A stretch of 40,323 nucleotides of DNA. It comes from a virus. A program made the position numbers and the translations under genes. The first letter of the stretch is position 1. Every line of letters begins with the position of its first letter. Shown piece after piece: positions 1 through 5,663 of this stretch. The notes under the pieces are model-generated. The model was not told where the DNA came from. It saw nothing but the letters and a program-made list of their open reading frames with translations, and made no database searches. Location: IMG/VR virus record IMGVR_UViG_3300042545_000496, positions 1-40,323 of that record; one strand, given 5' to 3'.

Positions 1-13
1 TGGCGCATGGGCC

Positions 14-60
14 GAAATTAGTTTAGAAATTGCTTCAGAAATTAGCTAAGAATTGGCCCA
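14..60. repeat. Four imperfect 12-bp tandem repeats at the left edge
   Basis: Units beginning GAAATTAG or GAAATTG start at 14, 26, 38 and (shortened) 50. Read on the plus strand in the frame of base 2, the repeats give E-I-x-x steps ending at a TAA at 47-49. They could therefore be the tail end of a rightward gene cut by the window edge, or short iterons. The same frame stays protein-like for some 15 codons after the TAA. From 61 to 180 I see no gene, only A/T-rich sequence with a weak AAAAAGT/ACTTTTT inverted repeat at 151-165. Confidence 0.4.
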
Positions 61-180
61 GATTGGGCCGGGAGTTGAAAAAATCGCCCCAGAATAAATC
101 GTATAAATATATCCTTAGTTTTCCTCACTATGTTCAATTTCCGCTTTAAAAAAAAGTGACTTTTTAATTCTAGAGATTTC

Positions 181-447
181 CTAACTACGGTCTAATTCCT
201 CTTTAGCTATCAGCTTTGCTATATCTGATTCTCGTTGGATCTGGAATGCTTCCTCAGCCCCAGCGCAGTATTCTTCCCACTGACTTTCCAGCAGGAGGAG
301 CGCATCAGACACGGTAATCCTAAATTTATCAGGATCAATTCTATCTGAGTATACAAACTCTTTTAGTTCAGCTAGTCTTTTTAGTTTTAGACCACTCATC
401 GACGAATTCTGGCTTGGGTTCATATCCATCGAATCCGCTCTCCCCAT
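181..447 (-). CDS. Small hypothetical protein, last gene of the leftward early operon
   Basis: An 88-residue product with no family I recognise. It is mostly charged, with a predicted helical core and an acidic C-terminal half. It overlaps the end of the upstream gene (368-619) by about 80 bases. The start is uncertain: the ATG at 447 has a weak GGAAT ribosome site, while internal ATGs at 423 and 399 would shorten the overlap. It is the last leftward gene before an A/T-rich stretch. No signal peptide or membrane segment is visible. The function is unknown. Confidence 0.6.
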   Translation of the reverse strand: MGRADSMDMNPSQNSSMSGLKLKRLAELKEFVYSDRIDPDKFRITVSDALLLLESQWEEYCAGAEEAFQIQRESDIAKLIAKEELDRS

Positions 448-619
448 ATTTATTCCAGATAGATTCTAGCATTTCCCAATGCTCATGATCTGATTCTAAC
501 TCAACTAATCTATTGATCTGCTCAACACTAATGCTTCCATTATTAACTTTAGATTCTAGAACATAAATCTCCCCTTTCAATGCCCTCATCTTATTCCAAA
601 TGTAATAATATGTCATCAT
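368..619 (-). CDS. Small hypothetical protein coupled to the RusA gene
   Basis: An 83-residue product. The chosen start is the ATG at 619, whose ATGA overlaps the TGA stop of the RusA-like gene at 616-618. A longer frame reaches 670 but would run inside that gene. The N-terminus is aromatic (MMTYYYIW), followed by a helical, acid-rich middle and a C-terminus with several Trp and Lys residues. No family is recognised. The overlap implies translation together with the resolvase, so a role in DNA metabolism is possible but not shown. Confidence 0.65.
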   Translation of the reverse strand: MMTYYYIWNKMRALKGEIYVLESKVNNGSISVEQINRLVELESDHEHWEMLESIWNKYGESGFDGYEPKPEFVDEWSKTKKTS

Positions 620-1035
620 AAAATGCTCTCTGGATATACAGAAATTACGGCATAACCTTCGTGGATACATTCAATAACTGGTCTACCAAAATAGCATAGT
701 GAACCAACTACATATTTTCGACTATCGTCTGCTAGCACTCCATGCCGTACAAGGCAATCAATGCTAGCTTTTATGAATCCATCTGAATCAGATTTATCGG
801 TCATTGTCTGACCCGGCCTAACTTCGATCCCAATAAATACACGCCCATCTATTACTGGGCTATTCCATTCAAGCAAGTTTAGACTGTCTCGCCACAATCT
901 ATATTCTGGACTGATTATTAGCCTGCTCCCGCCCCTTCCTTTGCCACCCACTGGCATATACATCTTGTTATTGCTGGTTGGGGCTGGAACAGTAATTGAC
1001 CAGATAGGATCGCCAAGTCTAGATAGAATACTCAT
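616..1035 (-). CDS. RusA-like Holliday junction resolvase
   Basis: A 139-residue protein matching the RusA endodeoxyribonuclease family, which cuts four-way DNA junctions as a dimer using clustered acidic residues. Visible signatures are an N-terminal P-x-S-N-N-K segment, a basic glycine-rich stretch (GGKGRGG), and the hallmark order D-S-D-G-F-I-K, then a D-x-L-x-x-x-G-V segment, then A-D-D-S. In RusA the matching aspartates bind the catalytic metal. The size is close to the usual 120-140 residues. The start at 1035 forms an ATGA overlap with the upstream gene's TGA; an in-frame ATG at 1101 would lie inside that gene. It fits a phage recombination role together with the annealing protein at 5664-6365. 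Confidence 0.8.
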   Translation of the reverse strand: MSILSRLGDPIWSITVPAPTSNNKMYMPVGGKGRGGSRLIISPEYRLWRDSLNLLEWNSPVIDGRVFIGIEVRPGQTMTDKSDSDGFIKASIDCLVRHGVLADDSRKYVVGSLCYFGRPVIECIHEGYAVISVYPESIL

Positions 1036-1313
1036 AAATTTGGCCCATCGGGTAATTCGTCGATCAGGATCAGTGGCGATTGTGGTCCATAATAGGCGCA
1101 TTCAATATTGAATTCATAATAATCTAATGCGTCGAGATATTGCCATCCATTGTCATTCATCAACTTATCTAGAATCTTAGACCTACTATAAACTACATAA
1201 TATTTATTTTTCTTATAAATCACACCAGCAATACAATCATCAAAATCTGCAAGCATTGGGATGTCTTGTTCATTGGAAATGGCTAACTCCTGTATCTGTT
1301 CATATCTCAGCAT
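1032..1313 (-). CDS. Conserved phage hypothetical protein
   Basis: A 93-residue product. The order 'D-D-C-I-x-G-V', a central Tyr-rich strand pair, a helix, and then 'Y-Y-E-F-N-I-x-x-A-Y-x-G-x-x-x-P-L' resembles a small conserved phage and bacterial protein often found in early regions. I know no function for it. It is the second gene of the leftward operon and is coupled to the resolvase by an ATGA overlap at 1032-1035. About 120 bases of highly structured sequence separate it from the first gene (1433-1600), so it may be regulated through that structure. Confidence 0.7.
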   Translation of the reverse strand: MLRYEQIQELAISNEQDIPMLADFDDCIAGVIYKKNKYYVVYSRSKILDKLMNDNGWQYLDALDYYEFNIECAYYGPQSPLILIDELPDGPNL

Positions 1314-1330
1314 AATTTATCCTTTGGGGT

Positions 1331-1430
1331 GCGGGGTATCCCCGCAATTATCTAGCCGGGATTATGCCCGTAAAGGCGGGGTATAGGGGGCGACGAAGGA
1401 GATCCCCGCCCGCCGAAGGGCAATAATCCC
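1331..1430 (-). ncRNA. Two adjacent stem-loops, candidate structured leader RNA
   Basis: Between two leftward genes there is a compact hairpin (GCGGGG at 1331-1336, CCCCGC at 1340-1345). Next to it lies a nested pair of inverted repeats: GGGATTATGCCC (1358-1369) against GGGCAATAATCCC (1418-1430) with one bulge, enclosing GGCGGGG (1375-1381) against CCCCGCC (1404-1410). The G/C-rich stems stand out from the A/T-rich surroundings. In the leftward transcript this would form a long stem with an internal stem, then a short hairpin, just ahead of the gene ending at 1032. It could be a cis-regulatory leader, an attenuator or a processing site. I recognise no riboswitch class. Confidence 0.5.
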
Positions 1431-1432
1431 AA

Positions 1433-1600
1433 CTATCCATTCAACACTTCACTCTGCTTCTTAAATAAGTCCTTCCTGATTAGATCTATTTCATCTGGAC
1501 TTGGATTTGATTTTTTATTGATAATCAACCCAATGGCCTTGTCGGTCAATTTTGCCAATAGCATTACATTTTCGGGCCGGTATAAATCTTTGTAATTCAT
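1433..1600 (-). CDS. Small hypothetical protein, first gene of the leftward operon
   Basis: A 55-residue product. The ATG at 1600 is preceded by a strong GGAGATGGGAGA ribosome site, so it is preferred over an upstream in-frame ATG at 1651, which would overlap the predicted promoter at 1642-1670. The product has a short basic/aromatic N-terminus followed by helices rich in Leu, Ile, Lys and Asp. I recognise no family. As the first gene behind the divergent control region it may be an immediate-early product, but nothing in the sequence shows its role. Confidence 0.65.
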   Translation of the reverse strand: MNYKDLYRPENVMLLAKLTDKAIGLIINKKSNPSPDEIDLIRKDLFKKQSEVLNG

Positions 1601-1641
1601 TCTCCCATCTCCATTTTTTTGAATCTTAATTACGCTGAAAT

Positions 1642-1670
1642 ACTCTAGCAACGAACAGCCGTTTTCTCAA
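1642..1670 (-). promoter_or_regulatory. Candidate leftward sigma-70-type promoter
   Basis: On the minus strand TTGAGA (1670-1665) and TAGAGT (1647-1642) are separated by 17 bases. These match the -35 and -10 consensus at 5 of 6 and 4 of 6 positions. A run of eight A residues lies directly upstream of the -35 box and could act as an UP element. Transcription would begin near 1635, about 35 bases before the ATG at 1600. Confidence 0.5.
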
Positions 1671-1689
1671 TTTTTTTTCCGCCTATTAT

Positions 1690-1804
1690 TTATTTAACTA
1701 AGCTAATTAAAAAATTTACGGCGGGAGGCGGGTTGTCGTCGTTCCTCCTCCGCCCCTCTAACCTCCCTATACCCGTAAATTTTTTGACTATATTATTTAA
1801 CTAA
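1690..1804. repeat. Large inverted repeat flanked by 12-bp direct repeats in the divergent control region
   Basis: AAAAAATTTACG (1709-1720) is mirrored by CGTAAATTTTTT (1774-1785), with GGGAGG (1723-1728) against CCTCCC (1762-1767) inside. The whole is bracketed by identical copies of TTATTTAACTAA at 1690-1701 and 1793-1804. Each side ends in a T-run when transcribed, so it could work as a bidirectional terminator. Lying between two divergent promoters, it could also be a replication origin or a transcription insulator. No gene is seen between 1601 and 2068. The stretch 1805-1991 is A/T-rich and holds nothing else I can name. Confidence 0.55.
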
Positions 1805-1991
1805 CTTATTATACTATATACTAATAGCAAATCCCGTGCCAATCGTTTTGGATTCCATAAGTCACTATTCCAGAAGGAGATGTGAATAGCCATAAAGATT
1901 GTGCGTAATTAGGATAAGCCATTTTTAGGCCAACTAGCTATTTAGAAAACACTAGAGAATAAAAAATAATAAAAATAATTCAACAAATGAC

Positions 1992-2020
1992 TTGACACGG
2001 TTCGATAGGTGGTCTATAAC
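1992..2020 (+). promoter_or_regulatory. Near-consensus rightward sigma-70 promoter
   Basis: A perfect -35 box TTGACA (1992-1997) is followed after exactly 17 bases by TATAAC (2015-2020), five of six matches to the -10 consensus. Transcription would start near 2027. It is the obvious start for the rightward early operon, whose first gene begins at 2069. An operator-like repeat overlaps it. Confidence 0.75.
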
Positions 2021-2044
2021 TTAATCATCGAACAACGGGTTCGA
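2000..2044. promoter_or_regulatory. Operator-like repeats on the rightward promoter
   Basis: GTTCGA occurs inside the promoter spacer (2000-2005) and again at 2039-2044. The second copy is paired with its reverse complement TCGAAC at 2028-2033, giving a 6-bp inverted repeat with a 5-base gap that covers the predicted start site. A dimeric repressor bound here would block the promoter. The helix-turn-helix protein at 8486-8827 or 14376-14768 could be the binder, but this is a guess. Confidence 0.5.
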
Positions 2045-2068
2045 CTAAAGGACAGAGGAGATAGGACA

Positions 2069-2311
2069 ATGATTACCCCCGCAATTGATTTGATTGATAA
2101 ACGATACCGCCATCCTAAATGGACTAAGGCCAATCCGTGGATGATCCTAATTGACATTCAACGCAATGTGTGGCTTGATACTGGCTACGGTAATTGCGCC
2201 TATCTTGGTCAATTTGCCCCACCATCTAATGGTTTACCATTGTCACCCGGATGGCATAAACGGGAATACAAATTTACAAAATCTAATATCCTCAAGTTTT
2301 CTGGTTGCTAG
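2069..2311 (+). CDS. Small hypothetical early protein
   Basis: An 80-residue product, first gene behind the strong rightward promoter. The ATG at 2069 is chosen because the 12-base ribosome site AGGAGATAGGAC ends one base before it. An upstream GTG at 2009 would lie inside the promoter. The protein is rich in aromatic residues (many Trp and Tyr) and basic residues, suggesting a small compact fold, possibly one that binds a nucleic acid or a host protein. No family is recognised. Confidence 0.7.
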   Translation: MITPAIDLIDKRYRHPKWTKANPWMILIDIQRNVWLDTGYGNCAYLGQFAPPSNGLPLSPGWHKREYKFTKSNILKFSGC

Positions 2312-2340
2312 ATTAAAATTATTCAACAGGAGATAGGACT

Positions 2341-2604
2341 ATGAAAACTGCATGGCGTATCAATAGCTCAAACAATTCACTATGGGCTTGTATCGAAATA
2401 CCAAAAAATAAAGACATAATGCTAACGGTTTACCTAACGGTTTACCGATGCATTGTCACTGGAAAATATTCACAAATGGTATGGCATGAAGGCGACAGAT
2501 TAAAAACACCATCTAGATCTGAACATGATTGCTGCATAGAGGCTATGGCTTGTTCTGAAAAAGCTGCCAACGATTTACTGGCCACAATTAAAGAGGAAGT
2601 CTAA
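2341..2604 (+). CDS. Small hypothetical early protein
   Basis: An 87-residue product with no recognised family. It has the same AGGAGATAGGAC ribosome site (2328-2339), one base before the ATG, as the genes at 2069 and 3929. The middle looks like a beta hairpin with repeated VYLTVYR-type strands. A His-Asp-Cys-Cys segment follows, and then a C-terminal helix with an acidic end. It is the second gene of the rightward operon. Confidence 0.7.
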   Translation: MKTAWRINSSNNSLWACIEIPKNKDIMLTVYLTVYRCIVTGKYSQMVWHEGDRLKTPSRSEHDCCIEAMACSEKAANDLLATIKEEV

Positions 2605-2606
2605 CC

Positions 2607-2846
2607 ATGCCACCAATTATTGGCGATTCGTTTCTAGTTGTGCTACGCTACTGGCGTGATGGAAAAACCATCCAGAAGCAGAGACTGACTAAATGCGAGA
2701 CTGAAGCCTATAAACTTGCCCGCAATGCCTCCGAATTTTGCATTACAGACGGTTTGGACTACTTCGTTGAGGTGTTGCCCAAGTTTGGCAAAACAGTGGC
2801 TCAGGGATCAAAATTGGGCCTCCAGAGACGAAAGGAACTATTCTAG
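2607..2846 (+). CDS. Small basic hypothetical protein
   Basis: A 79-residue, Lys/Arg-rich product starting two bases after the previous stop, with GAGGAAG upstream as ribosome site. It has strand-like segments (FLVVLRYW, YFVEVL) and a basic C-terminus (RRKELF). No family is recognised. Its stop TAG at 2844-2846 shares its last base with the GTG start of the sigma-like gene, suggesting coupled translation. Confidence 0.65.
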   Translation: MPPIIGDSFLVVLRYWRDGKTIQKQRLTKCETEAYKLARNASEFCITDGLDYFVEVLPKFGKTVAQGSKLGLQRRKELF

Positions 2847-3559
2847 TGGTTTCCCCATTTGCGATTGACGGGAGGATGACTGATGAAGGGCATAAGCTAT
2901 TTAATGAAAATATAAAACTAGCTAAGTTTTTCTCTAAAAAAGTCAAATGCCCAATTGGATTTGATGACGAGGACTGGTATCAGGAGGTTCTATCGTGTTT
3001 AGTTCAAACTATTTTGTACTACGATCCAGAGAAGGGGAAGTTGTCTACGCTCATGTTTCGTTTGGTTCTGCATAAACGATCATGGGTAATCAGTCAGGCC
3101 AAGAAGAATGCCCATGTATCGCTAAACCATATATCAGAAAAAACTGATGTACCAGTCTGCGATATGGTTGAGGATAAGAAAGCTATAGATCCGTCATTCA
3201 ATATAGAAAATAAGGATTCAATTGAAAATCTTGTGAGTAGGCTCAGTGGTAAAAGGAGAACTATATGTGATGGTATTTTAGCTGGTAAAACACTACAGCA
3301 GATTGGGAAAGGACTAGGGATAACCCGTGAAGCCGTTAGGCAAGCAATTAAGCGAATGAGCGATGAATACGCTTCTGATGAGCTTATTGCCCGCATTGGT
3401 CGTTGCATGGACTGTGGATGCGAATACAGTTGCAAGGTCAGTATGCTAAATCGCAATAGGAATCTGAGGTGTAAGGTGTGTAAGGCCCGGAACAAGTATT
3501 TAAAAAATAAATTGTTTCGTTGGCAAAACAAATTGCAGAAGGAGCAATCGAATGTATGA
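2846..3559 (+). CDS. Sigma-70-family factor with C-terminal zinc-ribbon
   Basis: A 237-residue protein with the layout of a small sigma factor. Residues ~20-82 look like region 2 (DEDWYQEVLSCL, then YDPEKGKLSTLMF, the usual 'YDP..G.FSTY' core motif). Residues ~125-172 look like region 4, with a helix-turn-helix (LQQIGKGLGITREAVRQAIKRM) that would read a -35 element. An added tail at ~187-212 has C-x2-C and C-x2-C pairs and is probably a zinc ribbon. It may redirect host RNA polymerase to phage promoters. The start is either the GTG at 2846 or the ATG at 2876; the latter has a GGGAGG too close for ideal spacing. It ends with an ATGA overlap onto the next gene. A second sigma-like gene follows at 3929. 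Confidence 0.8.
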   Translation: MVSPFAIDGRMTDEGHKLFNENIKLAKFFSKKVKCPIGFDDEDWYQEVLSCLVQTILYYDPEKGKLSTLMFRLVLHKRSWVISQAKKNAHVSLNHISEKTDVPVCDMVEDKKAIDPSFNIENKDSIENLVSRLSGKRRTICDGILAGKTLQQIGKGLGITREAVRQAIKRMSDEYASDELIARIGRCMDCGCEYSCKVSMLNRNRNLRCKVCKARNKYLKNKLFRWQNKLQKEQSNV

Positions 3560-3807
3560 TGAATGATTTTGGAGATATATCCATGCTTCGTTCTGCTACC
3601 ATTACTGGCATTCAAAAACTGGCCAAAACCAATAAAAAATGCCATTGCGGATTAGCCGAAGAAATAGTAGAGTTTGTTGGGCAATCGGGCGATAAAACAG
3701 ACTGGCTAGAGATGGTTGGAGATAGGATACGGATTAGGTCATCGGAACAGGAGGTTTGCATCCAATGCGATTCACCACCATCAGTCTGTTCGTGTTGCCG
3801 TGGATAG
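3556..3807 (+). CDS. Small cysteine-rich protein
   Basis: An 83-residue product whose ATG at 3556 overlaps the sigma gene's TGA (ATGA) and has AGAAGGAG 11 bases upstream. An in-frame TTG at 3520 is less likely. It has a C-x-C pair near residue 30 (KCHCG), and the C-terminus is cysteine-dense (CIQC, then CSCC), suggesting metal binding. The gene's last 43 bases also encode the start of the small lipoprotein at 3765-3917 in another frame. Position next to two sigma factors could mean a regulatory role, but no family is recognised. Confidence 0.65.
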   Translation: MMNDFGDISMLRSATITGIQKLAKTNKKCHCGLAEEIVEFVGQSGDKTDWLEMVGDRIRIRSSEQEVCIQCDSPPSVCSCCRG

Positions 3808-3917
3808 TAGGTTGCCAATCTTCGAGGCATTCTACTATGCCTAAACCAATTGAAGTTTCAGTAACGGCTACATACCAAAGTAAGGATAGTTGTGTAGCTA
3901 TCACAGTTAAACAATAG
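3765..3917 (+). CDS. Small lipoprotein nested between early genes
   Basis: A 50-residue product with an unusually good ribosome site (CAGGAGG at 3748-3754, ten bases before the ATG). The N-terminus is a short positive start (MR), a hydrophobic stretch (FTTISLFVLPW) and a lipobox I-V-G-C with the acceptor cysteine at residue 16. The mature part is about 35 residues, polar, with one further cysteine. It would be lipid-anchored and face the periplasm or outer membrane. Such tiny phage lipoproteins act as outer-membrane spanins (Rz1 type) or as receptor-blocking superinfection-exclusion proteins. The early location favours exclusion or host modification over lysis, but this is inference. Confidence 0.65.
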   Translation: MRFTTISLFVLPWIVGCQSSRHSTMPKPIEVSVTATYQSKDSCVAITVKQ

Positions 3918-3928
3918 GAGATAGGACG

Positions 3929-4498
3929 ATGGCGAAGGTTGACGAGAATAGGACACGGACAGTCGAAGAACTCGTTAATGAGAATCTGGGTTTGATTGGA
4001 TTCTACATGGGTAGGTACCCAGCAATTAAGGGCTATACTTATGATGAGTATCAGTCTGAGCTACTGATAGCACTATGGAAAGCAGCTACCACATACGATG
4101 CAACTGGATGCAAGTTTTCTACCTATGCTGTTAGAGCATTTCATTTTTGCCGGATGACAATGCGTAGGGCAGTTATTCGCTCTAGCAAAGTTCGACCATG
4201 CTACAGTGATGATCCTTCGTCAGTGGTAGCACAAGCATCCTGTACAGATAGAACTGATTTAGAAGATTTAGAAGTATTACAATATAACAAGGAATTCCTT
4301 TTTAAGCTGATTAACATGATCGATGGCAAACGCCGGGAGATCATCCTCCGCCATCTGGATGGTCTATCACATGGCGAGATTGCTGAGGAGAGAGGAATTC
4401 AATATCACAATGTGACTGAACTGAAGCGGTTGGCTATAAAGAATATTCGTGAGGCTATTCAGGAATCAGGAATTGAATGGGAGTATCTATATGACTGA
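3929..4498 (+). CDS. Second sigma-70-family factor
   Basis: A 189-residue sigma-like protein. Residues ~12-80 carry region 2: an ENLGLI helix, then YDEYQSELLIALWKAA and YDATGCKFSTYAVRAF, which closely follow the core-binding and -10-melting motifs. Residues ~130-178 carry region 4 with a helix-turn-helix (SHGEIAEERGIQYHNVTELKRLA). No sigma region 1 or 3 is present, as in small alternative sigma factors. The ATG has the AGGAGATAGGAC ribosome site. It lacks the zinc tail of the 2846-3559 protein, so the two are distinct and not a simple recent duplication. A likely role is transcription of a later gene class. Confidence 0.8.
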   Translation: MAKVDENRTRTVEELVNENLGLIGFYMGRYPAIKGYTYDEYQSELLIALWKAATTYDATGCKFSTYAVRAFHFCRMTMRRAVIRSSKVRPCYSDDPSSVVAQASCTDRTDLEDLEVLQYNKEFLFKLINMIDGKRREIILRHLDGLSHGEIAEERGIQYHNVTELKRLAIKNIREAIQESGIEWEYLYD

Positions 4499-4739
4499 GC
4501 CAGTGAATCCAATCCATCCAGACTATTATCTATCTAAATCTATAGATGGAGTTAGCTGTTGGAATGCAATTGAATCGTCTGTTGGGCAGAAGGGATTTGA
4601 GGATTATTGCGTTGGTTGCATAACCAAATACCTATTCAGATTCCGAGAAAAAAACGGGGTTCTGGATTTGCAAAAAGCCCAAAACTATTTGAGATTCCTG
4701 ATTGAATCCTATTCTAGGAAAGGACAAGGAGATGTCTGA
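4491..4739 (+). CDS. DUF3310 family protein
   Basis: An 82-residue protein matching DUF3310, a small family common in phages and sometimes annotated as a nucleotide kinase domain. Visible signatures are an N-terminal 'NPIHPDYY' segment, a central 'WNAIESSVGQKGFEDYCVGCITKYLFRF' helix pair, and 'REKNGVLDLQKAQNYLRFLI', which follows the 'R.K.KNG.EDL.KA..YL..LI' consensus. The ATG at 4491 overlaps the sigma gene stop and has GGGAG in front; a longer in-frame start at 4449 would run inside that gene. The biochemical role is not established. Confidence 0.8.
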   Translation: MTEPVNPIHPDYYLSKSIDGVSCWNAIESSVGQKGFEDYCVGCITKYLFRFREKNGVLDLQKAQNYLRFLIESYSRKGQGDV

Positions 4740-4899
4740 TTATTTGTTGTTTGCTGGATGGTTCTGCTTATTTGTTCCACTCGCCGGAACATTTATTGGT
4801 GTATGGTTTCTTGCTGGGATCTTGTTAAAATATGTCACCCACATCGAAGTCCACCAAGCTGAGGGGGCTAGCGATGGCAAAGAATTCTCCAGAAACTGA
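4732..4899 (+). CDS. Small membrane protein
   Basis: A 55-residue product. After a 4-residue start it is almost entirely hydrophobic for about 32 residues (positions 5-36: two closely spaced membrane segments or one long one with Pro-Leu-Ala-Gly in the middle). A polar acidic tail follows. The ATG at 4732 has AAGGACAAGGAG directly upstream and overlaps the DUF3310 gene's end. Early phage membrane proteins of this size can act in superinfection immunity or host membrane takeover. The sequence does not show which. Confidence 0.6.
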   Translation: MSDYLLFAGWFCLFVPLAGTFIGVWFLAGILLKYVTHIEVHQAEGASDGKEFSRN

Positions 4900-5338
4900 A
4901 TCATCGATCATATATTTCAGACAGATTGGTAGGCTTCATGCCGAAACTGTCGATATGATGCGGATCTCCATAAAAGATCTAGATGGTACTCATGATGGTG
5001 CTATCTACAATCAGCTGATGAAACACTTTTTGCATAACAATGCAACCAAAGCGTTAGCATTCTTGCGTGATAAGGTTTCAGTTGATAACTTTCCACCAGA
5101 GCATCCGCTTATCTTGGCGAGTGGCATGATCCAAAATTACCTTGGCGCATTGCCATTGAATCAGGATCAGATTATTTCGGTTGCGTATAGTGTATGTGGC
5201 CTCAACGAAATCAACTCGTTGTTGAATGATGTTGTGCCAGAAGTATGCACTTCCAATCTCAGGATTCTGAACAACGGTCGTTGGCAGATTGAGCGATTGG
5301 AAATGCTGCTTGTGATTGTTGCGAAGAGCATGGCATAA
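4874..5338 (+). CDS. Hypothetical helical protein
   Basis: A 154-residue product, predicted mostly alpha-helical, with no family recognised. The ATG at 4874 is preceded by GAGGGGG and overlaps the upstream gene by 26 bases; an in-frame start at 4832 lacks a good ribosome site. Several stretches (KALAFLRDKV, LEMLLVIVAKSMA) look amphipathic. It lies between a small membrane protein and the CsrA-like gene. Confidence 0.65.
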   Translation: MAKNSPETESSIIYFRQIGRLHAETVDMMRISIKDLDGTHDGAIYNQLMKHFLHNNATKALAFLRDKVSVDNFPPEHPLILASGMIQNYLGALPLNQDQIISVAYSVCGLNEINSLLNDVVPEVCTSNLRILNNGRWQIERLEMLLVIVAKSMA

Positions 5339-5348
5339 GGAGAGTGGA

Positions 5349-5630
5349 ATGCAGCGTATTGGCGGTTTGATTATCATGCGGAAAATGACTGAAGCAATTC
5401 AACTTAGATACAAAGGAGGATTGAATAGGCTAGTTAAATTTGAAAAGATCAACCCAGACGGTTCTGCCCACATTTCTTTGGATGGTCAGCGTTATGATTT
5501 GTTCCCCAACGATTCTATCGGGCTGGATGGTGATGCAATCTATCTAGAGAATATTGAAGGCGGTCGAGTGGCATTGCGATTAATTATGTCTGACGATGTT
5601 CGTATTTTGCGTAGTGAGTTGTTGCGATAG
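5349..5630 (+). CDS. CsrA-like RNA-binding protein with N-terminal extension
   Basis: A 93-residue protein whose C-terminal half (~47-93) follows the CsrA/RsmA pattern. A strand like the CsrA N-terminus and 'SIGLDGDAIYL' correspond to CsrA 'GE.I.IGD.I.I'. A 'GGRVALRLI' segment corresponds to the 'G..VRIGI.AP' strand. The end 'DVRILRSELL' corresponds to 'V.V.R.E', with Arg88 at the place of the RNA-contacting arginine. CsrA dimers bind GGA in hairpin loops near ribosome sites and block or stabilise mRNAs. The ~45-residue N-terminal extension is not typical. The canonical Ala-Pro after the fourth strand is replaced by Met-Ser, so binding must be shown. The ATG at 5349 has AAGGAGAG in front. Confidence 0.55.
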   Translation: MQRIGGLIIMRKMTEAIQLRYKGGLNRLVKFEKINPDGSAHISLDGQRYDLFPNDSIGLDGDAIYLENIEGGRVALRLIMSDDVRILRSELLR

Positions 5631-5663
5631 TCTAGTTGTTTTCCCGATTAACAGGAGACTGAA

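Noticed and set aside
2009-2068. Use of the GTG at 2009 as start of the first rightward gene
   Set aside because: It lies within the promoter, upstream of the expected transcript start; the ATG at 2069 has a strong ribosome site.
3094-3645. Long antisense open frame across the first sigma gene
   Set aside because: It mirrors the sigma coding strand, with no ribosome site and an unlikely composition. The sense gene has clear domains.
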